Positions 1-10,975 of a stretch of DNA of 64,000 bases are shown here, piece by piece (position 1 is the first letter of the stretch; each line of letters opens with the position of its first letter). Both the position numbers and the translations under genes were made by a program. Under the pieces are notes generated by a model. It was not told where the DNA came from. It ran no database searches and saw nothing but the letters and a program-made list of their open reading frames with translations. This DNA comes from Sipunculus nudus (lineage: Eukaryota > Annelida > Sipuncula > Golfingiida > Sipunculidae): the NCBI GenBank assembly GCA_026874595.1, contig CM049322.1, positions 44,766,840-44,830,839 on the forward strand, in the 5' to 3' direction.

Positions 1-87
1 AAAAATCAAACTGCCTTGTTTTTTCATAGGGTGCAAATTCATCTTGTTGCTTGTAGAGGTCTATCTGCTGAGGGCTAACCAGCCTTT

Positions 88-1071
88 AGGAAGTATTTTG
101 CAGAGGTTGGAGACATAAGGGCCTTGTTTCCAACAGCACCCATGTTAGCATTGACAGCTACTGCAAGCTAGAAGTCCAAAGACAAAACAAGAGAGATTTT
201 GGCACTGAGGGAACCTGTAGTATTCAGGGAAACACCAGACAGGAGCAATAATAGGTATAAATACATTCATAATTGGAGGTAGGCACTTTGTTGACAAAAT
301 CTCTATTTTCTACCTCGAAGGAGAACAGTTAAGTTGCATGCTTTGTCCTGGTCATGGATACTTTAATAACAATCTTTTCAATTTTAAGTGACATGTTATA
401 ATAATTTACAATGTGTTATGGAATATTTAGCCAGTTTTACCGCATTTAATTAATGCAGCAATTTTAACTTTGTCAAAATTTAATGCAGTATGAACAAACT
501 ACGTTCATTCAAATTAAACTACCCAAAACCTGTGTGAAATTGTGTAGACTGTGTGTTGCTAAAGTATGAAGGGGGCCCGATTGCCTTTACTGGATGGTTG
601 AACAGATGCAGGAGTCTATATATCCACAGACTATCATACACTGCAGAAGAATCAAAAACTGTTCGGACGTATACATGCACTTTCTAGAGGCATTAGGTCA
701 GTCTACAAATGTGACAAACAAAGAGTTTTTAAGATGTTCATTCAAAGACACCTCAGCAGGTAAAAGACAGAGTCGTGAGTGACCTGACGTCAGCAGGCTC
801 TAAGTTAAAAGTTGTAATTGCAACAAAGGTGATAGGCATGAGGACAGATGTGAGGTGTGATCAGATAATTTTGTATGGTCCCCCTCAGGCCTGTGATGAC
901 TATCTTCAGCAGATAGGGCGAGGTGGATGATCTGGTGGTCAGGCACATGCAGTCCTTTTATTCAGTGGACACCAATTCCGCTCCATAGAGGCGTCTATGC
1001 TTAGAGCAATAAAGAGTGTTGAAGATGAGTGTTTCAGCAAAATGGTTCTACAGGACATTGGAGGGATCTGA
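88..1071 (+). pseudogene. RecQ-like ATP-dependent DNA helicase, decayed copy
   Basis: Homology is visible in order along the strand. RKYFAEVGDIRALFP and PMLALTATAS (88-168) match the region around helicase motif III; ILALREPVVFRETPDRSN follows a TAG at 169-171. After a non-coding gap, TIIHCRRIKNCSDVYMHF (about 630-685) opens the second RecA-like domain, then KVVIATKVIGMRTDVRC and IILYGPPQACDDYLQQIG (about 808-918) correspond to motifs V and VI. In motif VI the second arginine codon of the usual GRAGR-type box is TGA (928-930), as a CGA to TGA change would give. There is a frame change near 780, and the last in-frame stop is at 1069. RecQ helicases unwind DNA 3' to 5' using ATP. This copy lacks the N-terminal ATP-binding part, at least in this window, and cannot encode an active enzyme. 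In-family copies of this kind are often repeated in invertebrate genomes; whether it was carried by a transposon is not shown. Confidence 0.8.
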
Positions 1072-3431
1072 ATTCAAATGGCTCCACTACATCTGTGCTG
1101 CACGTTATGTGCCCCAAGGTGCAAGTGTGGGAGTTCTGAAAATGCCCTGAGTGACTATGGAAAGTGACAGTGCAGGCAGTGCTGTGTCAGAAGGGACTCG
1201 AATGACTCGGCATGTGGATATGACAGAAGAAACTAGTCATAAATTAGAATTACTGGAGGTCATAGATAATCTTGACAAGGATGCCTTGCTGGAGCATACA
1301 GGTTACAAAAGAGACCAGACTTGACACATGGTTAAACAACTGAGGTAGTTGATGAAACAATCATGAAGGCCAAGCATATTTTTTTCTGTAGATGACCTGA
1401 TTGAATTGTGTGATATTTTGCAATATTCAACTGCCTGCAAAATTATATGAAAGTTTTTCCATGGTGTTCAGTGACATGGATGTTAAACAGTTACGATTTT
1501 GTATTGTTGGACAAATAAAAAGGGTCGGATTTTCGGGCAATTTTCTTTTTAAAGATGGTGTAGGAACGTGACATCTTGACCTTATTAATTTCTTATCTTT
1601 TAATACATTGTCACTCAAAAACAGTATTTTAACATTTATGTTGCTGAACAGGTAAAAGCTTATCATAGCAAAAGTAAAGGTTATTGGAAGTTTTTTTTCT
1701 TTTAAAAGAAATGTCTTGGCATCTTCAGCTCAGATTGGTTAATTTCCAAAATTCAATACGATAAATTTTATTGGTCTAGTACGAGAAACTAGTCTTATTT
1801 AGAGTTTACAGTTACAACCTAAAAACCGCCAGGAGCAATCACTGAAACCTTTCAATGCCAGCCAGGCATATTTTAAGTGTTTAATACGTGCACTTATGTA
1901 AAACGTTTTTTAGAACTTATCTGTGTGTGTATTTGTCACATGTAAGACATGTACCAGTCTCATATTAGCTCCCTGTAAGTTTATTTCAAGAACATTTTTC
2001 ATATTTTTAAGGAAGAGGCTACTCTGACAAATTAAGTGTTAGCAGAGTTTTATAAACATGAGTAAGTTTTGTATTTTGATGCTAGTTTGTATTGATGGGA
2101 CCATAATAATGTCTTCTAGTTCTTATGGTAATTTTCAAATGTTATAATTATGTACTTGCATACCTTGGAACTTCACATTTAAGACAGGTTGTAAGAAAAG
2201 ACGTTTAGTCTTTGGTGATGAGGTTCATTTTTTATCATAAAAATGCAAAACATATATGACAAAGCTGTTACAAGGAAGGAACTGTAACCTCATTGTTATG
2301 GGAAACATATGCATACTTATCTACTATACATCAGTAAAATTTTAGCTATGTTTATAGATTATGAAAGTATGATTTGACATCATATAATAAATCAAGATTG
2401 TTAATTCAAGTTATGAAGTGTTGATCAGACTACTATAACTTTCAATATAAACGCATACATACTGATCCATACATCAGTAAAATGTCCACTATGTCAATTA
2501 AATATGAAAGTTCAATTATACATCATATAATAAAACAGGATTGTGAACAAAAGTTTTGGATGTGATCAGCATTTAACTATTATTTCACAAGATCTACTTT
2601 AGCAAGATCTATTACCATTAGGGTCCATAAGATGTAACCATTACAGTGTCTGATCTTTTATACACAGATTCATCAAGTATCTGAAAGTTTCACCATTTTA
2701 TTTTGGCAGTTTGCTCTAAAAGATATTTATTGTTTTCACTTGTAAATGTATATATTACTGAGCAGGAAAAGAAACACTAAGGAAATACAGCTTACAAATG
2801 GCAACCTATATTATATTATATAATATCTTCATTAGAACTAAACATAACATTGTTGCATAAGTGATGAGAATACAGTTCTTTATTGTATTTATCTTATCTG
2901 GTATTCAACCAGATACAATATTTCACAAGGAATGTTTTACCAATCTGCAAGTACCGACCTTAGCTGCAAAGTTAGCCTCTTTGTGGTAACAAGTTTGTTG
3001 TATAGCACATACTTAACTTGTTGCCCTGTGCCTTGAGATGTACACGCTGAAGTCTGTGGCTACTATTTTTTTTAATAAAGCCTTACAACATATCATTAAA
3101 CATGTTATCATGTAACACAAAAGAGAAACACAGATTCACATGGTTAAATAGATTACAATAATAGTTATAGAGCTTTTGTACAATGTTAAGTTTCAGGAAA
3201 TACAAGTATGTTATAACATACTAAGTACCATCAACATTGTAAAATATTTACGTAAGCATATCTTTACTCCCTTGATGAAAATTAAATTTCAGTGGTGATA
3301 TGGTAAAACTGCCATTTTCATTTCACATAACCTGTGCATGCTGATTCATGCTTTACTTAATTTCACTATCATAGGGGGATAGAGGTCACATCTATTCACT
3401 TTATCATGTGTGTTGATATAAATTAAATCAC
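1072..3431. other. AT-rich non-coding stretch
   Basis: No convincing exon was found on either strand. It contains the imperfect 142-bp duplication described separately. It would be intronic if the minus-strand zinc-finger gene continues to the left. A minus-strand run near 1490-1600 reads CHVPTPSLKRKLPENPTLF, which resembles the proline-rich linker of that gene, but its frame does not fit the upstream phase-0 exons with any acceptor I can see. Confidence 0.45.
2311..2570. repeat. Imperfect tandem duplication, period about 142 bp
   Basis: Two diverged units begin with GCATAC at 2311 and 2453 and share CATCAGTAAAAT, TATGAAAGT, CATCATATAATAAA and TGATCAG in the same order. It is non-coding. Confidence 0.6.
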
Positions 3432-3536
3432 CTGTTTTGTGGATGTTACAGTCTGAAGGACTGGTATCCTGGATGGATTCTGAGGAAGAAGTCCAAGTGT
3501 CCCGCTTTGCCTCTTAGTCAGAGGACTTCTGGTGAC
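3432..3536 (-). CDS. Zinc-finger-like gene, exon 4 (proline-rich linker)
   Basis: A 105-nt exon on the minus strand, phase 0 at both ends: acceptor CCCAAG before GTC at 3536 and donor AACAG/GTGATT at 3432. It encodes 35 residues including GLLPQNPSRIPVLQTVTS, rich in P, S, T and basic residues like the preceding exons. The other two frames are closed within or close to the exon, which helps fix the frame of the whole transcript. The reading frame stops two codons into the intron, so splicing is needed and the gene must continue at lower coordinates or beyond the window. Confidence 0.55.
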
Positions 3537-3815
3537 CTTGGGTAATAAAAGAAATCCTTTAAATCCTTTACATTTCATAACACAGAAATGTTTATTATAT
3601 TCTTAATAATGTAACAAGTAAAATTCAATCTGTGAAAAACAAGCCTTTAACAATAAAATATGGCACATATTACATCATATTTATATTATTATCTTGGTGT
3701 TCTCGAAATTATGCTAATAAGAACAATAATATATAAAGCTAATTTTAATTTTGTTATATCCTGCCCTGCTTTATAAAGTTACAAAAAAAATAAAGACATA
3801 TTTGATAAACCAAAC

Positions 3816-3905
3816 CTCTTTTGTTGGTGTAGTTTGAAGAGGTCGGAAAGGCATAACAGCTACTGGATCTCTTAGTCGCTCGGGACGAAGCCCCTTGCAT
3901 GTTTG
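3816..3905 (-). CDS. Zinc-finger-like gene, exon 3
   Basis: A 90-nt phase-0 exon with acceptor GTTTTAG/CAAACA and donor AAAGAG/GTTTGG. Its 30 residues include RDPVAVMPFRPLQTTPTKE, again a P/T-rich, probably disordered linker. Splice sites, length divisible by three and composition all agree with exons 2 and 4. Confidence 0.55.
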
Positions 3906-4089
3906 CTAAAACTATGGAAATTTTACTGATTATCAGCCCTTTGATAGTGTAAACTGCATAAGATATGATTCTCACAATTTGTTAGTTTTGTTAGTTTTAC
4001 AATTTGTGATTTTCAAAGTTGAAATCTGAACTAAGTGCATAGATCATTAAGATCAAATTAAATGAAAATGAATGAATCTTCAATTATGC

Positions 4090-4112
4090 AATATATATAT
4101 ATATATATATAA
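4090..4112. repeat. (TA)n microsatellite
   Basis: About 11 TA units inside the third intron of the minus-strand gene. Confidence 0.9.
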
Positions 4113-5034
4113 ATTTATATATATTAGATGTTCCACTAAATCTAAATCACTTCTTTATAATGATAGATGAAATTGGTGATACATTACAAGGATTATATGC
4201 AGGTATAAATGTTTAAATATACATCATATGCAAAGATCTCAAGTAAACTGCCTCGCCAGGACAGCAGTCAGTCAAAATTTGCAATGCGTTAAATCACTGT
4301 CAAAGTTTTCCCTTAGCTGTAGAAGTGCATATTGTTTGACATTGTCATCAAGCTCTTACAAAAAAAACTAGGTTTAAAATTCATTACTTATTTATGTATT
4401 CTAGAAATGACCTACCTCTAAGTCCCATGGTCACAAATTAACATTAATACGATGCCCAACTCCATTAAAAAACAAAAATATGAACCAACAATAGATCAAC
4501 TACATGTGTAAAATCCTGCAAATCATGAAAACAGTCAACGTAGAATGTCAAACTGACCATGCAAACTGAAAATGCATGTTTTTATTAGTAGATTCAGTAT
4601 AGTAAATATTCAATATCTTACTACTGGACAAAGAATTAAGTTTACATGTATAACTTTTAATCTACATGTGTATTTGAAAAAATCACCTGCGCTTTATCCT
4701 TTTAACACTATCAGCACATATGTTCACTCAAACAAATATCATATAATGCCATTAACTTACATTTTATAAACAGTGTACAGTTCATAAACAAAATAATCAT
4801 TTTTTTTCAACTGAAAGAAATAAATATCACACAGTGAATGTCTTTTGAACTAAAATCCTTAGTATATTGTTATAGATCTAAAGATTTTGAGGAAATGTTA
4901 TCCCTTGAGATATTCAACACCACTTGTATTTTATTTAAATCAGGTTTCCAACTCTGTTTGCTTAGAACTCAAACTTTTCACTAATCAAACATTCTTAAAT
5001 AATGCTTTTTATGCTTTTGCAATATATAGTATAC

Positions 5035-5091
5035 CTGTAAGGCAGATGTCACTGGAGAAACAAACAAAGCCTTCCTTGATGAGGGGAGCGT
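5035..5091 (-). CDS. Zinc-finger-like gene, exon 2
   Basis: A 57-nt exon with a good acceptor (ATTATTTTTAG/ACGC) and donor (TTACAG/GTATAC), phase 0 at both ends. The 19 residues are TLPSSRKALFVSPVTSALQ. It is too short to be found as an open frame but sits at the right distance, with matching phase, between exon 1 and exon 3. The peptide is S/T/P-rich with a basic centre, as expected for the linker behind the N-terminal zinc-binding module. Confidence 0.55.
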
Positions 5092-5448
5092 CTAAAAATA
5101 ATTCAGGAGCCACAGCTTATCAGACCCTATTTTGAACTGTTATATCCTCTTAATTACTTTATTTGCATTTATTTTATAAAAAAAATGACAAGATTAAATT
5201 GTGGTTTTCAAAAAACAGGCACGGGGGGGGGGGGTTGCAGGGTAACAGAAGGTTGTCCATTTTTTTTATTGGGGAAATTTTGAAGTTTTACTACACGTAA
5301 AAAATTATTAAAAAAAACATGGTAATTATTAACTTGGGGGGGGGATAGGCAGAGCTTAGCACAACAAAGGCAGACCCTGTGGTATCTTTAATCTACACGT
5401 ATATACAGTAATGAATACCAGTTGAAATGTGTTTAAATATTTACTTGC

Positions 5449-5871
5449 CTGGCTGCCTTCTTTGTAGGGTGATTTCTTCCTAACTTTTTTGGAGAGATCA
5501 CATTCTGAAGAAGGGCAGTCTTTTTCACTTTGAATGATACGGACTGCTGACAAAAAAAGCTTCAGACCTGCCTGTATAATTGTGGTATGTTTGTATAGGT
5601 CTGTTTTGATTTTGCGGATTCTGCCTTTTGGACTGCGTATTCGGTTCAGTTTATTGTGACATGTAACACAAACAAATAGCTCCTTGTTAGGCATGAGCTT
5701 GAAAAAGGTCGCAATATCAGCTGATAAGTCATACAAGGTTATCCGCTGCCCACTGTTAGCGTCATACTTGGCAGAATATATTCTCCTACCTTTCGCAGTA
5801 GGAGCACCCTTAGACACATCCACAGCACAGGTGACACATTTCGAATTAATAAATGCTGTTAGCAAAACCAT
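5449..5871 (-). CDS. Zinc-finger-like protein, first coding exon (N-terminal Cys-pair module)
   Basis: The exon opens with ATG at 5871 and encodes 141 residues. CVTCAVDVSKG (residues about 13-23) and FVCVTCHNKLNRIRS (about 66-80) give a C-x2-C ... C-x2-C-HNKL arrangement spaced by about 50 residues. The same layout of two Cys pairs around a 50-residue body occurs in ZAD-like N-terminal zinc modules of invertebrate proteins; I do not recognise the exact family. After the module the chain is basic and helical-looking, ending KKSPYKEGSQ. The donor is CAG/GCAAGT, a strong GC-type 5' splice site, giving phase 0; open frame beyond it would add only low-complexity residues. A GT donor 4 nt further on gives another phase, but exon 4 then has an early stop. 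The protein may bind DNA or other proteins; that is inference. CCAAT boxes lie upstream at 6054-6069. Confidence 0.6.
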
Positions 5872-5949
5872 TTTTGCGGTAAAAAGAGGCCATTATGAAT
5901 TAGCTGGACTAGAAATTTATTTTATAAATGATTTTATACCTCTTGATTA

Positions 5950-6190
5950 CGTGTAAAAAATGATCCCACACGACTGATGCGACACTCAACTGTCATCAAG
6001 CGTCGCTTGAAGCGCATCCGTGGGCGCGGCCATATTGCCTGTGTGTTTTTTTGATTGGCATTTGATTGGCTGCTGGTCACATCATACCCACGATGTTTTC
6101 CAGCATACCCCGACCTTCCACCTGGTGTCTAAATATTTCATATGCGGTCACAAAAGGCAGCGGGTATATCGGCAGCTTCTGTACAAGCGT
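5950..6190. promoter_or_regulatory. Candidate (possibly bidirectional) promoter with CCAAT boxes
   Basis: This is a local GC/CpG-rich patch just upstream of the minus-strand zinc-finger gene. It holds a GC-rich core GGGCGCGG at 6022-6029 running into GGCCATATTG, which resembles a YY1 site, and two ATTGG motifs (CCAAT boxes read on the minus strand) at 6054-6058 and 6065-6069. On the plus strand a GTAAGT donor at 6189 could end an untranslated first exon of a divergent transcript. The minus-strand role is reasonable; the divergent transcript is speculative. Confidence 0.4.
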
Positions 6191-7283
6191 AAGTTTCCTT
6201 CTGCCTCTAGAGCGTATCTTAGAGGATTCTCGGACTAACAAATATGATTTTACCCATTTGACATCCAGGTTGCTCATATGACATCTTTTTTTCCTATAGG
6301 TCACAGAAAATAGATCACCATGGCTTAATTTCAATTGTTCAGGACTTCCCAGAATGGTGCGTTTGAAGATTCTTGGCTTAATAGATACAAGTTAAGCCCC
6401 ATCTGACTGTATGGGTGCTGAAAATCCTGTTAGCCGCCCATAGATCTCAATATTTGGTCACCGGGACCTAATTTAAGGATTCAAAGAAGATTTGTCTATT
6501 TTCTTACGGTTTCGATTTGTGCCCTGTTAAAGGATGGACGCACGGCGGTCAAAGGTTGATCGCTTTGGCTCTCGTATCTAACAGTCAGCTGAGCTAAAAA
6601 TGCTAACAGCTCTTGCTGTTGCTTCGATATCTGTTACTAGATTCAACATTTGTGTAGGCAAACACCTGAAATCAATAATATTTTCAAGGCAACATTTGAA
6701 ATTGCATGAAAAATTAGTTAACAAACATGTAATTTCCATGGTTTATTATCCATTTAGCCAGAAAGCTGAAATGCATACATTTTCTGACTAACTGAGGAAA
6801 AGGCAGAAAAAACTAGTTCACCTGAAAGCGAGTCTTGTCAACCTGTTGTGTCATCTACAGGCAAAAGTCACGTAGCAGTGAATTACTGAAATATTCTGAC
6901 ACATTTGGTAATGTTTTGACAATTGTTCATAAAATTTAAAAGTGAATAGATTTTGCACCTTATATGAAAACATGCGAGTCGTTAAATCGACTACCTTGCC
7001 ACGACTGTGATGACCACTGTGCCTTTCGACACTTCACAAGAGAGCTGCTCTCTTCTACAAACACAACAACACAGCTGATCACTTCATCAGTTAATAGAGT
7101 TGGCTGGTTCCCACGGTCTATAACATTTGCAGGCCTACTGCTTACTCCCGGCTTGTTTCTGAAAATACACTGAAAGCTACGGAAATTTTTGGGAATTGCA
7201 AATGTCCTTAATCATTGCCTATCAACGCTCAACTTCTAGGAATAGTCTACGCTGAAGGAACGAGCAGTTCCTGAGATAATTAG

Positions 7284-7343
<60 letters not shown>

Positions 7344-9205
7344 CTGTGAATAGTTGAAACAATCGATATTTTAGTCCAGTTAAACCAAACATTTTGGAAT
7401 AACTAATATTTAAATCTATACGCAGTTACCCTTTCTCTAGATTAAATAGCAGACCTACTTCCGGGGGAAGTGGAGGCTGTGTGCAATCATTTTGTGGCGT
7501 GAGGCTAATGGAGCACAGCGAATAATGCAGGGCTGCAGTGAATGCCAAGGAACAATTAGTGTTAAATGCTCATTGGTTTTGTTAGGCCGGAGATTGGATG
7601 GTGGGAATAAATAAAAAATTGTGTTGGTGTCAGTTTCTTTTATAATGCTGGAGATGGGAGAAGTGGTGTGCTGCTGGTAAACATGCTTGAGAGGTGGCGC
7701 CATCTGTGGTCCCTTTTATATATCACTTTTAATCTCAAACTCGAGATACACAAGCTCCAGTTTCCACTTTAGAAAACAAAAATGTAGAGTCAGAGCTGAG
7801 TTTGATGCATAATATAATGCCAAAATCTCAATGGAAAATATTTCCTGATAGTTTGAACGTGACCATTTTATGTAATAATATATAGTGGCCAGAAATAGGT
7901 CAGTGTGACCAAACTTTTTTATGGAAAACATAATATCCAGATACAATGCCAGCTCTGGTGCTTAACGTAAGAGGGTTTAAAGGTCAACCTATGAAAGTGT
8001 AATTGCTGGTCTTGAATTAGCATGGCAAAAGCACCAGAAGTTAAAATTGACAAGATTATCACCAGAATTACGAAACAAACAGACAGAACCAAGGGCCGAA
8101 GGGGTGTCCCATTTGGAAAGGATGTGTTTGGCATGCTGGCAGGAGGAGGTATAGCAGAGTAAATGATAAATCCTTTCCCTGGACAATAGAGTAAATATGC
8201 ATGTTCACAGGATCATGTTCACGGCGACCAATAACACTGCGTCGTTAGACCGTAATGTCGAAGTGAGCCATGTGTGCAACCAGCACATTAATGCTGGAGA
8301 GCCGTGCTAAAAAAACATGACTGCACTGCAAGACACGCCTTCTCCAGTAACAGCCACACACCTCCATGCCTTCTTTAGTGTAATTTTATAATTCATTAAT
8401 AAACTATTATTTTCTTTAATTTATTTGATTGATTAATTTATTTGTTTATTTATGCACAGGTGGTCCAATATGATGGGTGGCCAACCATACAGGCTGCAAT
8501 GTGCCAGTCCGTGCATTGTTGACACGTATTTTTTCAAAGTCCAGGGACAATTCAGCTATGAGCCAGTCTGTCTGTACGTGTGTGTCTGGGTATATTTTTC
8601 ATACAAAAATATCTCGACTATGGTCCATTTCAGACTTGTGACAATGTTTGTGAGCCCCTTTTATTTGTGTCATCGGCCAGTTGGCATTTTTTAGTAAATT
8701 TGTCATTTACCAAGTTTGTCTGTTCATAATCTGCCTGTCTGTCATCCGTCGCATTATCCATCCATCTACTCCCTCACTACTCAACTGTTCTCATTCACTC
8801 AATCAAATTCCCATCAACAAATAGATCAAAGTTATATGAAACATTTTATTGCAAATAAAACACTTTCCTCCATGTATGTGTCTGGTTTATTGTGGCGTGT
8901 GTGGTCTGTATGCTCGTCTGTTTTGATAATTTGTTTACGAGTAGCATAATTATGGTGTGTCAGATGAGCAGATAGCTCTGCATATTGATCCAGCATTATT
9001 TCTGTTCTAAAAGTGTCTTCATCTTATTGTAGGATACTCCATATACTCTATATACTACAAGTGGACTCACAAATTACACCCAGTGGGCCAGAGGTAGGAT
9101 CTGATCTGTTACTAGCTACTGGGCCTTAGGTGCAGATCTCCACGTGTAAGGAGAATGAGATGGTTAAGCATCGGCGAAGTTAAGTAGCCTGCATCCCTCC
9201 ATATC
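6191..9205. other. Intergenic, repeat fragments, no gene recognised
   Basis: Short open frames on both strands show no recognisable domain. Contents: at 6505-6545 a reverse-strand fragment of the dispersed family marked by GGGCACAAATCG (also near 57595, 58040 and 62170); a (TA)n tract at 7288-7344; a single AGGTGGCGCCA motif at 7692. The 7455-7703 and 7989-8186 minus-strand frames have no homology I can see. Confidence 0.45.
7288..7344. repeat. (TA)n microsatellite
   Basis: Nearly pure TA repeat of about 55 bp. Confidence 0.95.
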
Positions 9206-9512
9206 TTTCGGCCTAAAAAAATAAAAGGATTGGTTCTCAGGCACAACCCGCCTCAATTTTAACTCCTGCATCCGACATTTTCATTTTTGTTTTCGTCCTA
9301 CAAGAAGATAAAATAATACAATTTGATAGGATTTCCTTTGTTATGTAGTGTTTTTACCTGTTTAGCAGAAAAAAATGTTATATGCTTTTCCCTGATCATA
9401 TCACATTTTTATACAACATAAAAAAAGGTCAAAAATAAAATACCGCCCTCCCGCATTGATTTGTGAAAAAAAGGTGCTAGAGAACCATACCTTTTTATTT
9501 TATTGGCCTTAG
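9206..9512 (+). mobile_element. Small TIR (MITE-like) element, copy A
   Basis: The ends are inverted versions of one another: left GGCCTAAAAAAATAAAAGG then TTGGTTCTCAGGCAC, right AGAACCATACCTTTTT and GGCCTTA. The inside is AT-rich and non-coding. Two further copies lie at 40999-41290 (inverted) and 54711-55022 and share the ends plus an internal block (TGTAGTG then TTTTACCTGTTTAGC). About 300 bp, TIR-bounded and without a reading frame, it fits a non-autonomous DNA transposon; the superfamily is unknown. Confidence 0.7.
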
Positions 9513-9821
9513 TAAAGCGTACACCCCCGCCAATGTTTGGCAGTATACCGTTTTGGCATATAATTAATAACCATTCCACATTCGGACAGATCTTTCGGCC
9601 ATGTTGTGATGTTAAGCTTACATTCCTGTGTTGTTTTATATTTATCTGTGGGAAAAATCCTTCACTATATTTTGTACGGCAGTTTCATTTTTAAGTATCT
9701 CTTGTTCATTCCCCCTGTTGTCTGATGACGTGTTTTCCTCTTTTGGTTCTTCCTCCGACATTTATTGCAACTGTTAAGTAACTATGGTTCCTGCAGTAAA
9801 GCTGGTCCCAATAAAACTTAG

Positions 9822-10070
9822 CTGATAATACATAGCCTGGCCAAAGCCACTAACACGATTCACTACGAAGTGAATTCCAAATTTATGGTTCTTGGCAAAT
9901 GTAATGTTCTTCGGTGCAGAGGCACTTATGGCCATGTTTTTCAGCCTCACATTTCTGGTAGCAAAGAGATGTTGTCTTGCATAAAATCTGTGGACCCAGT
10001 CTGTAGTTTAAGCTATTCAGAAAAAATGTCAAGGTCTGCACCTGATAGTCAGTCTGAAGTTTCTGGGAAG
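9822..10070 (+). CDS. Candidate exon of unidentified protein
   Basis: An uninterrupted 83-codon frame is bounded by AAACTTAG/CTG at 9821/9822 and GGGAAG/GTAAAC at 10070/10071, both phase 0. The middle reads GKCNVLRCRGTYGHVFQ and then SYSEKMSRSAPDSQSEV. The Cys content and mixed composition look protein-like, but I recognise no family, and the opposite strand is also open over 68 codons. It may be an exon of a gene, a piece of a transposon protein, or chance. Confidence 0.25.
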
Positions 10071-10763
10071 GTAAACCATTCTGCGACACTGTCAGTTATC
10101 CATAGAATCGCCCCCATATGGTCAGTCTTTTCGCCGAATTAGCCCGAGCCACGCAAAGATACTGGTAGATAGCTCGATATAAACCGGACTGCCGAGCTAC
10201 ATGAATTACGCCAAGCTACAATTTGAATGACAGAAACAATACTAATCAAAATGGTGGGACAGACTTACATGCTGATACAGCAAATACTGGTGTTAAATAG
10301 ATGACAATAAATGATAACAATACAAATTGTTAATTTAATTTTAACTGCTTGATTCACAGTTTGTCTCAGTAACTGTTCAGCAAAATTCGTGTAGGCATAC
10401 AAAACATGACCGGTAAACCTGACCCACGGTCTAAGAAACTAATTACTCACCTGACATTGAGCTAAGCGGACGCTCCGTCTAATAAGGTCATTCAAACAAG
10501 AAGCGCATCCAAGAGACGGGGTGGTATTCTGAATTAATTTTGAGCATTATAATATATAAAGTAGACCATTAAATTATAGTTCATCTTAAAAGATTATCCG
10601 AAGCATACGTTACTTATTATAACAATCATTAATGTATATATATGTAACAGGGAGAAATACACCCCTATCCCCATGTTTTTTTCGTCCATCGTTTTGTCTG
10701 TCAATCCAGAGTGACACTAAAGTAAAGTCTCTCCAGGTCAATCAACGGTTTCTCTTTCGTAGT

Positions 10764-10969
10764 ATGGCTTGCACACGTGGCCGGCGAAGACCCTGGGATA
10801 AAGAATGCGATTTTCTGTCGGACCGGTTTTGGAGTGGTTTGGGGAATGAGGCGTGACAGCTCCGAAACGACCTCGAGGTCTCTGAACTGTCACGTCAGTC
10901 CAACCATGCTACTCTTGATGTTCGCAACAAGCTGACGACGGTCTTGGTATTTCTTCTTCCAGGTAGGAA
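10764..10969 (+). pseudogene. Coding-like remnant, possibly retrotransposon gag
   Basis: One frame runs from a Met at 10764 (MACTRGRRRPWDKECDFLSD, then RFWSGLG) through a single TGA at about 10853 into QLRNDLEVSELSRQSNHA and LDVRNKLTTVL. FWSGL-x-E-x-LR recalls the helix of retroelement Gag proteins, but the match is weak. The TGA could be a decayed CGA. The last ~70 bp recurs at 13091-13164, directly before an A-rich tract. Confidence 0.3.
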
Positions 10970-10975
10970 CCATAT

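Noticed and set aside
5356-5448. Extension of the zinc-module exon to the end of its open frame
   Set aside because: The strong GC donor at 5449 and phase agreement with three later exons favour splicing; the extension is low-complexity.
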